DNA of 37,182 nt from Anaerolineales bacterium UBA2317 (lineage in GTDB: Bacteria > Chloroflexota > Anaerolineae > Anaerolineales > Villigracilaceae). A model generated the notes under the pieces. It saw only the letters and a list, made by a program, of their open reading frames with translations. It was not told the origin of the DNA and made no database searches. The DNA is taken from contig DDVH01000022.1 of the NCBI GenBank assembly GCA_002345215.1, positions 80,478 to 117,659 of the forward strand. Reading direction: 5' to 3'. Numbering within the stretch: position 1 is the stretch's first letter; the number at the start of each line of letters is the position of its first letter. Made by a program: the position numbers and the translations under genes. Of the stretch, positions 32,359-37,182 are shown piece by piece.

Positions 32359-33282
32359 ATGAAAAATAAAATTTTATTATTCGCCTCTTTAGTGACGTTT
32401 CTACTTGGTTGCACACAGTCAACAGAATCTCAGCCCACGCCTTTGCCACCTGATTATCTTCCGACAGCAGTCGCATTGACAGGGCAAGCCATGTTTGCAA
32501 CAGCCGCGGCAATGACGCCATCTGTCACACCGACAGAAACTATATCCCCGACAGCATTGGTTGAGGAAATACTTCCCAGCCCGACCCCTACGTTTGCGGC
32601 GGGTTTTACGCAGTTTGCTCAGGTGCAGTTTATATCGCCAGGTCCGTTATCAAGTCTGACATCTCCATTTAATGTGCAAGCGTATGTGGCTTCAGGTGAA
32701 AGTGATTTAATTCAAGTGGATTTGCTTGGTGAAAATGGGCGTGTGTTGCAACGTGTTTTAGAAAGACTGACGCGCAACCCAAGGGGTGTATTTCAGCGTT
32801 TTGAAATTTCGTTTGAGATTCGCGCTGTAAGTGAAACGGGTTATATTCGCATCAGCAGTAAAGATGATTTTGACCGCATTCAAGTGGTGAACACAATGCC
32901 GGTCTTGTTGTATTCTGTGGGAACGAATCAAACAAACCCGCCGGGCAATATGATTTATGAAAGAGTTTCTGTGGATGGTTTGAAAGAGTTGACAAATTTT
33001 TATGCGGGTCAGGTCAGTTTGGATGGGCGTATTTGGCCCTTTAACGAAACACCGTTTGTGATTGAGTTGATTGGGCAAGATGGTAGACCGATTTCATCAC
33101 GCATCATTAATATGAATGGAATTGATACACAACCTTTTGCTACAACTTTGCCTTACACTGTGACTGAACCTACGCCAGCCCGATTAACATTTCGACAAGA
33201 GAATCCTTTATGGTCTGTCAGTGACCCGGAGTATGGAAAATATATCTATGTTTACACAGTAGAAGTGATTTTGAATCCATAA
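32359..33282 (+). CDS. Secreted lipoprotein of unknown function
   Basis: The ATG at 32359 is preferred since MKNKILLFASLVTFLLGC is a clean lipoprotein signal (lipobox LLGC). The in-frame extension upstream would be encoded by a palindromic repeat. The ribosome site is weak. The mature 290 residues begin with a Thr/Pro-rich linker (~20-85), then two beta-rich segments (VQFISPGPLSSLTSPFNVQA; GLKELTNFYAGQVSLDGRI) that look like Ig-type modules. No enzyme motif is seen. A surface or cell-wall-associated role is inferred only from the architecture. Confidence 0.78.
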   Translation: MKNKILLFASLVTFLLGCTQSTESQPTPLPPDYLPTAVALTGQAMFATAAAMTPSVTPTETISPTALVEEILPSPTPTFAAGFTQFAQVQFISPGPLSSLTSPFNVQAYVASGESDLIQVDLLGENGRVLQRVLERLTRNPRGVFQRFEISFEIRAVSETGYIRISSKDDFDRIQVVNTMPVLLYSVGTNQTNPPGNMIYERVSVDGLKELTNFYAGQVSLDGRIWPFNETPFVIELIGQDGRPISSRIINMNGIDTQPFATTLPYTVTEPTPARLTFRQENPLWSVSDPEYGKYIYVYTVEVILNP

Positions 33283-33288
33283 ATATTT

Positions 33289-33296
33289 GGTATAAT
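33289..33296 (+). promoter_or_regulatory. Extended -10 promoter of tRNA-Pro
   Basis: TGGTATAAT ends 15 bases before the tRNA 5' end: a perfect TATAAT with the TG extension. A TTGAAT at 33271 is too close for a standard -35, so the extended -10 probably carries recognition. Confidence 0.65.
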
Positions 33297-33311
33297 CCGC
33301 ACGCTTTGTTT

Positions 33312-33385
33312 CGGGGCGTGGCTCAGCCCGGTAGAGTGCACGGTTCGGGTCCGTGAGGTCGAGAGTTCAAATCTCTCCGCCCCGA
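33312..33385 (+). tRNA. tRNA-Pro (anticodon CGG)
   Basis: The acceptor CGGGGCG pairs with CGCCCCG. The D-arm is GGCTCAGCCCGGTAGAGTGC. The anticodon stem CACGG/CCGTG encloses TTCGGGT with anticodon CGG. The T-arm GAGAG/CTCTC encloses TTCAAAT. No CCA is encoded. It reads CCG proline codons. It is followed by its own terminator and by three tandem copies of its 3' end. Confidence 0.96.
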
Positions 33386-33400
33386 CACATTTAGAAAGTA

Positions 33401-33428
33401 AGACTCCAGACCCGAGGAGTCTTTTTAA
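33401..33428 (+). terminator. Terminator of tRNA-Pro
   Basis: AGACTCC...GGAGTCT stem with five T residues. The same hairpin recurs at the end of each downstream repeat unit (33496-33523, 33596-33623 and 33693-33719). Confidence 0.9.
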
Positions 33429-33438
33429 TTTGTAAGTT

Positions 33439-33721
33439 GAGAGTTTCCTTTACAAGGACAAGACAAATCCTCTCCGCCCGACACAATAAGAAAGTAGACT
33501 CCTAACCCGAAGGAGTCTTTTTAATTTATAGGTCGAGAGTTTCCTTTACAAGGACAAGACAAATCCTCTCCACCTTGACAGAAAAAGCAGTAAGTAGACT
33601 CCTAACCCGAAGGAGTCTTTTTAATTTATAGGTCGAGAGTTTCCTTTACAAGGACAAGACAAATCCTCTCCACCCCGACACATTTAGAAAGTAGACTCTT
33701 GACCCGAAGGAGTCTTTTTAT
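33439..33721 (+). repeat. Three tandem ~96-100 bp units, each a T-arm-like stem, tRNA 3' end and terminator
   Basis: Units start at 33439, 33535 and 33635. Each begins GAGAG and closes with CTCTC like the tRNA T-arm. The T-loop is expanded by ~19 bases containing a small hairpin (CCTT-TAC-AAGG). Then follow a copy of the acceptor 3' strand and the AGACTCC/GGAGTCT terminator. None has a D-arm or anticodon arm. The last unit regains a 21-base stretch (33673-33693) identical to 33380-33400 at the tRNA end. The rest of the gap to 33861 holds a GGACGCAGATAAACGCTGAT-type dispersed repeat (33736-33770) and the next promoter. Confidence 0.88.
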
Positions 33722-33735
33722 GTATACAAATTTTT

Positions 33736-33770
33736 GGACGCAGATAAACGCTGATGTACGCTGATTTTTA
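33736..33770. repeat. CGCAGATAAACGCTGAT-type dispersed repeat
   Basis: GGACGCAGATAAACGCTGAT followed by GTACGCTGATTTTT shows three imperfect direct copies of ACGCWGAT. Similar short tandem sequences are found scattered in many bacterial genomes (general knowledge). No function is evident. Confidence 0.5.
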
Positions 33771-33793
33771 ATGTAATTTATGAATTTCGTTGC

Positions 33794-33821
33794 TTGCTAA
33801 TCTTTCATTTCTTGCTATACT
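33794..33821 (+). promoter_or_regulatory. Candidate promoter of the CBS gene
   Basis: TTGCTA (33794-33799), a 16-base spacer and TATACT (33816-33821) preceded by a TG extension. It lies 40 bases before the start codon. Confidence 0.5.
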
Positions 33822-33861
33822 TAGAAAAATAATTGACCCACCCAACTTAAGGAGATGAGCC

Positions 33862-34290
33862 ATGTCCACAGTGCGCGATATGCTTCGAAGAAAAGGCAGT
33901 GAAGTTTATTCTGTCACAGCGAATGAAACGGTTTATGATGCCTTAGAAATGATGGCAAAACATAACACTGGCGCGGTGTTGGTGATGAGTGATAATGCAG
34001 TAGAGGGAATTGTTTCTGAGCGAGATTGTGTAAGAAAAGTAGATTTAGCGGGGAAAAATGCAAAGACTACAAAAGTCAGTGAAATTATGACGGTAAAAGT
34101 TATTGGTGTGGAAGCCAGTCAAGATTTAGAAGAGTGTATGAATCTGATGATTGATAACAATATCCGCCATTTGCCTGTGTATGATGGCGCAAAGTTGATG
34201 GGATTAATCTCTGTGCGTGATGTGTTGAAAGAAGTGGTGGATTATCAAAGGTCGTTGATTGAGCAATTGGAGCAATATATTAAAGGATAA
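33862..34290 (+). CDS. Tandem CBS-domain protein
   Basis: 142 residues made of two CBS motifs (about 8-60 and 73-128: NTGAVLVMSDNAVEGIVSERD and NIRHLPVYDGAKLMGLISVRDV) and a short helical tail. Stand-alone CBS pairs bind adenine nucleotides and act as energy or redox sensors for partners that cannot be told from sequence. AAGGAG precedes the ATG. The gene converges with the threonine dehydratase gene at a shared palindrome. Confidence 0.92.
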   Translation: MSTVRDMLRRKGSEVYSVTANETVYDALEMMAKHNTGAVLVMSDNAVEGIVSERDCVRKVDLAGKNAKTTKVSEIMTVKVIGVEASQDLEECMNLMIDNNIRHLPVYDGAKLMGLISVRDVLKEVVDYQRSLIEQLEQYIKG

Positions 34291-34291
34291 T

Positions 34292-34317
34292 TGTAAGGGC
34301 ACGGCGTCGCCGTGCCC
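34292..34317. terminator. Shared palindrome between convergent genes
   Basis: GGGCACGGCGTCGCCGTGCCC (34297-34317 with flanks) is a perfect 10-bp stem around one base, with TTGTAAGGGC at its edge. It is a TTGTAGGGGC-family repeat positioned to end both the CBS and the dehydratase transcripts. Confidence 0.65.
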
Positions 34318-34325
34318 CAACGTTT

Positions 34326-35267
34326 CTACCAATACAATTTCCCCAAATCTACATTTCCACCACTGAGAATTACGCCAACATTCAAACCTGACAAATCAAT
34401 TTTCTTTTCCCATAAAACAGCAATCACAGTTGCAGACGATGGTTCGATAATAATTTTTGCGCGTTCCCAAATAAATTTCATGGATTCTATCATTGCGGAT
34501 TCACTAACTGTCACAACTTGTTCAACTCGTTCTTGAATGATTGGAAATGTTAAAGTTCCAAGCGAAGTTAATAGACCATCCGCAATCGTTTTGGGATTTT
34601 GTGACGGAATAATTTTTCCTGCTTGCAGTGACTTAAACGCATCATCTGCCATTTCAGGTTCTGCACCAATGACTCGGATTCCTTTTTTCATTTCCGTCGC
34701 CGCAATAGATGTTCCGCTGATTAATCCGCCACCGCCGACCGGGGCAATGATTACATCTAAATCAGGAAATTCTTCTAGTAATTCTAAAGTCGCTGTGCCT
34801 TGACCGGCAATAACTCTTTCATCATTATATGGATGAACAACATTTGCACCAGTTTCATTTTTGATTCTTTCTAAATTACTTTCTCTGGCTTCGAGCGTTG
34901 GTTCACAGAATGTGATTTGACCTCCATACCCAGCAACTGCATTTTTCTTTACGTCAGGTGCATTACTGGGCATAACAATATAAGCAGGAATTCCACGCAT
35001 TTTTGCGGCAAGTGCTAAGGCTTGCGCATGATTGCCTGATGAATGTGTACAAACGCCAAGTTTTGCTTCTTCATCGGTCAGTGACCAGACGGCGTTGGAT
35101 GCACCGCGAAATTTGAATGCGCCAACTTTTTGCAAGTTTTCGCATTTCATAAACACATTCGCGCCAACTTTTTGATTTAAACTTTCGTTGGTCAATACAG
35201 GTGTGCGATGAATGTAGGGTTTGATTCGTTTTGCGGCTTGGTGAATGTCTTTTAGTGTTATTGTCAT
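34326..35267 (-). CDS. Threonine/serine dehydratase, PLP-dependent
   Basis: 313 residues of fold-type II PLP enzyme. The Schiff-base Lys is Lys52 in FKFRGA. SSGNHAQALALAAK contacts the substrate and GGGGLISG binds the cofactor phosphate. It lacks the C-terminal ACT regulatory domain of biosynthetic IlvA, so it resembles catabolic TdcB or short threonine ammonia-lyases, which give 2-oxobutyrate or pyruvate plus ammonia. Serine racemase is a close alternative. It is divergent from the fumarylacetoacetase gene. Confidence 0.9.
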   Translation of the reverse strand: MTITLKDIHQAAKRIKPYIHRTPVLTNESLNQKVGANVFMKCENLQKVGAFKFRGASNAVWSLTDEEAKLGVCTHSSGNHAQALALAAKMRGIPAYIVMPSNAPDVKKNAVAGYGGQITFCEPTLEARESNLERIKNETGANVVHPYNDERVIAGQGTATLELLEEFPDLDVIIAPVGGGGLISGTSIAATEMKKGIRVIGAEPEMADDAFKSLQAGKIIPSQNPKTIADGLLTSLGTLTFPIIQERVEQVVTVSESAMIESMKFIWERAKIIIEPSSATVIAVLWEKKIDLSGLNVGVILSGGNVDLGKLYW

Positions 35268-35340
35268 AATTACTCCAAGTGTTGAGATTATAATGGGAGG
35301 AAAGAAGAAAGATGAAAGAAAAATCTCTCAAAAAAATCTC

Positions 35341-35390
35341 AGAGGTCTCTGTGTCCTCTGCCGTTCGCTGCGCGAAGACGCAGTGGCTAA
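35341..35390. repeat. Dispersed repeat upstream of fumarylacetoacetase
   Basis: CAGAGGTCTCTGTGTCCTCTG followed by GTTCGCTGCGCGAAGAC (hairpin CGCTGCGCG). The first part is related to 18421-18481. It fills most of the divergent promoter space to the dehydratase gene. Confidence 0.5.
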
Positions 35391-35399
35391 AAGGAACAA

Positions 35400-36623
35400 A
35401 TGACATCATTTATCCAAGTATCTCCCAATTCTGATTTCCCGATTCAAAATTTGCCGTATGGAATTTTTTCGACGAAAGAAAATCCAAGTCCGCGAGTGTG
35501 TACACGGCTTGGAGATTTTGTGATTGATTTAGCAATGTTGGATGAAGATAATTTTTTTGGTAAACAATACAATTTATTTAATGAGGCATCATTAAATAAA
35601 TTTATGTCAGCGGGGAAAAATGTTTGGAAGGAAGTGCGTGGGCGATTGACTGAGTCGCTGAGCAGTAACAAGCATCCCCTTAAGAAAGAAGCGGTGCATT
35701 TAATCCAAGATGTGAAATTGCATTTACCTGTATCCATTGGTGATTACACAGATTTTTATGCGTCGCGTGAACATGCCACCAATGTTGGCACGATGTTTCG
35801 CGGAAAAGAAAATGCGCTCATGCCCAATTGGTTGCATTTGCCTGTGGGTTATCATGGGCGCGCGAGTTCGGTTGTGTTATCAAACACAAATGTGATTCGT
35901 CCGCATGGGCAAGTGGCTGTGAAAGATTCTCCGCCTGAATTTGTAGCGAGTAGACAATTAGATTTTGAATTGGAGATGGGTTTTTTTGTTGGAAAAGAAA
36001 ATCATTTGGGCGAGCCAATCAACATTGAAAATGCGCACGAACATATTTTTGGCATGGTGTTGTTGAACGATTGGAGTGCGCGCGATATTCAAGCGTGGGA
36101 GTATGTGCCGTTGGGACCGTTCCTTGCGAAAAATTTTGCAACTTCGATTTCGCCGTGGGTGGTGACGATGGATGCTTTAGATTCATTTCGCGTGCCGACT
36201 CCCAAACAAGACCCAACGCCTCTTTCTTACTTGAAGCTTGATTCAGCAAGTGGAATTGATATTACGCTTGAAGTTTTTTTGCAAAGTGAATCCATGCGCG
36301 AACCACAATTGATTTCAAATTCAAACATGAAATATTTATATTGGAGCATTGAGCAGATGCTGGCGCATCATACAATCACGGGATGCAACATGCGCGTTGG
36401 TGACTTATGTGGCACAGGCACAATCAGTGCGCCTTATGAAAATGGATATGGCTCGATGCTTGAGTTAACGTGGCGTGGTGAAAAACCGATAAAGTTATCC
36501 AGCGGTGAAGAGAGAAAATTTTTGCAAGACGGCGATACTGTGATTATGAAAGGCTATTGTCAGGGAGATGGATATAGAATTGGGTTTGGGGAAGTGATGG
36601 GGAAGATATTACCTAATACATAG
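35400..36623 (+). CDS. fahA: Fumarylacetoacetase
   Basis: 407 residues, close to the usual ~415-430. The N-terminal SH3-like domain (LPYGIFSTKENPSPRVCTRLGD) is followed by the catalytic domain: DFYASREHATNVGTMFRG, LPVGYHGRASSVV, ELEMGFFVG, NDWSARDIQAWEYVPLGPFL and GDLCGTGTIS, which supply the metal ligands and active site. It hydrolyses 4-fumarylacetoacetate to fumarate and acetoacetate, the last step of tyrosine/homogentisate breakdown. None of the earlier pathway genes is in the window. AAGGA lies 6 bases before the ATG. Confidence 0.96.
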   Translation: MTSFIQVSPNSDFPIQNLPYGIFSTKENPSPRVCTRLGDFVIDLAMLDEDNFFGKQYNLFNEASLNKFMSAGKNVWKEVRGRLTESLSSNKHPLKKEAVHLIQDVKLHLPVSIGDYTDFYASREHATNVGTMFRGKENALMPNWLHLPVGYHGRASSVVLSNTNVIRPHGQVAVKDSPPEFVASRQLDFELEMGFFVGKENHLGEPINIENAHEHIFGMVLLNDWSARDIQAWEYVPLGPFLAKNFATSISPWVVTMDALDSFRVPTPKQDPTPLSYLKLDSASGIDITLEVFLQSESMREPQLISNSNMKYLYWSIEQMLAHHTITGCNMRVGDLCGTGTISAPYENGYGSMLELTWRGEKPIKLSSGEERKFLQDGDTVIMKGYCQGDGYRIGFGEVMGKILPNT

Positions 36624-36631
36624 TTTTGCTT

Positions 36632-36660
36632 CGCAGGGTCTGAGACCCTGCGAGAGCGAG
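36632..36660. terminator. Palindrome between convergent fahA and GlsB-type gene
   Basis: CGCAGGGTCTGAGACCCTGCG is a perfect 21-base palindrome, followed by AGAGCGAGAA. It is related to 22588-22616. It is placed to end both transcripts. Confidence 0.65.
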
Positions 36661-36669
36661 AAAATATTT

Positions 36670-36930
36670 TTACTTACCAGTGAGCAGACTAACGACAAAT
36701 ATCAATACGGCGGCTCCAATCACTGCTACGAGTAGACTCCAAAAATCAATACCAGTGACACCTTGATAGCCAAAATAATTCATAATGGCGCCACCTAAAA
36801 ATGCACCGACGATGCCATAAATGACATTGGCAATTCCGTTAATTTTTTTATTTCTGCCCATGATGATGCTAGCAATCCAACCTGCTACGCCGCCGAAAAA
36901 TATCCATAAAACAACTTCCATTAAGTCCAT
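36670..36930 (-). CDS. GlsB/YeaQ/YmgE family membrane protein
   Basis: 86 residues, three hydrophobic segments, with the family pattern GGVAGWIASIIMG, a central polar loop (RNKKINGIANVIYGIVGAFLGG) and a Gly-rich last span. These are the transglycosylase-associated, stress-linked small membrane proteins; the actual function is unknown. GGAGG lies upstream of ATG 36930. A paralogue lies directly upstream on the same strand beyond a terminator. Confidence 0.9.
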   Translation of the reverse strand: MDLMEVVLWIFFGGVAGWIASIIMGRNKKINGIANVIYGIVGAFLGGAIMNYFGYQGVTGIDFWSLLVAVIGAAVLIFVVSLLTGK

Positions 36931-37000
36931 GTAAGCCTCCGATGATTAAGATATATTTTATATTATACACTTTGTTGATTCAATTGAAATGCTATAGAAA

Positions 37001-37034
37001 AAAATAACCTTACCGTTAACGGTAAGGTTATTTT
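37001..37034 (-). terminator. Terminator between the two GlsB-type genes
   Basis: A perfect 34-base palindrome centred on GTTAAC (arm AAAATAACCTTACCGTT), continued by T residues on both strands. It ends the transcript of the partial gene upstream. Confidence 0.9.
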
Positions 37035-37050
37035 TTTTCTTGATTATCTT

Positions 37051-37182
37051 TTAGCGGCGGACTAAGCCAACCACAAAGAGCAATACGATTGCTCCTAAAA
37101 TGGCGACAAGCAAACTGTTTAAGTTAAAACCTGTTACACCTGCCGCGCCGAATTGATTCATAATCCAACCGCCGATGAACGC
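37051..37182 (-). CDS. Second GlsB/YeaQ-type membrane protein, N-terminus outside window
   Basis: 43 C-terminal codons reading in from the right edge: FIGGWIMNQFGAAGV, then NLNSLLVAILGAIVLLFVVG and a final Arg-Arg. This aligns with the last half of the neighbour (FLGGAIMNYFGYQGVTGIDF...), so the two are tandem paralogues. Confidence 0.88.
   Translation of the reverse strand, partial: AFIGGWIMNQFGAAGVTGFNLNSLLVAILGAIVLLFVVGLVRR

Noticed and set aside
33439..33721. Additional tRNA genes after tRNA-Pro
   Set aside because: The units contain only a T-arm-like stem and acceptor 3' strand; D-arm, anticodon arm and 5' acceptor strand are missing.

Overview
The window reads as chromosomal DNA of an Anaerolineae-type member of the Chloroflexota. 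This is an inference, not a proven placement. It rests on moderately AT-rich coding sequence; many lipoproteins with Thr/Pro-rich linkers; a fused MFS/spermidine-synthase protein; a tight asp23-nusB-tatA-tatC cluster; MacAB-like export genes with no outer-membrane partner nearby; and a very heavy load of short palindromic repeats. About 38 protein genes, fragments included, and one tRNA gene can be supported.

Layout. Positions 1-4610 (minus) carry a truncated penicillin-acylase-type hydrolase and a large multidomain lipoprotein with a glycoside-hydrolase-like C-terminus. Positions 4711-7705 (minus) are housekeeping: tatC, tatA, nusB, asp23 and fabG, mostly overlapping or abutting. Positions 7819-10782 hold a Lit/DUF1461 membrane protein, a small lipoprotein and an MFS-spermidine synthase fusion. 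Positions 10850-16600 form an accessory island. It contains a REP-associated HUH transposase with five perfect 33-bp REP hairpins, an unrecognised acidic protein, a BcgI-like restriction-modification pair (nuclease-methylase fusion plus a two-TRD specificity subunit, no HsdR), a striking 22-bp-phased array of 13-bp sites, and an HU-like DNA-binding protein. Positions 16609-19986 hold a membrane sulfatase-family protein, a MntA/HepT toxin-antitoxin pair and a PaiB-like flavin protein preceded by a 5' fragment of a second copy.

Positions 20275-26488 hold rplY (L25) with a structured leader, a CoA-type Nudix hydrolase, trmI, and a three-gene overlapping envelope-proteolysis/folding operon (HExxH peptidase, DsbA-cyclophilin fusion lipoprotein, PrsW). 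Positions 26779-30679 are a MacA/MacB-type ABC export operon ending in an SH3 lipoprotein. Positions 30803-37182 hold an M32 carboxypeptidase, a lipoprotein, tRNA-Pro(CGG) followed by a tandem array of tRNA-3'-end/terminator units, a CBS-domain protein, a threonine dehydratase, fumarylacetoacetase and two tandem GlsB-type membrane proteins (the second cut by the window end).

The signals most worth a second look are the tRNA-Pro tail array (33357-33721), the phased site array at 15777-15981, the in-frame insertion of a 150-bp palindromic element into a lipoprotein signal peptide (25049-25198), and the PaiB 5' fragment that differs from the intact gene only at synonymous positions.
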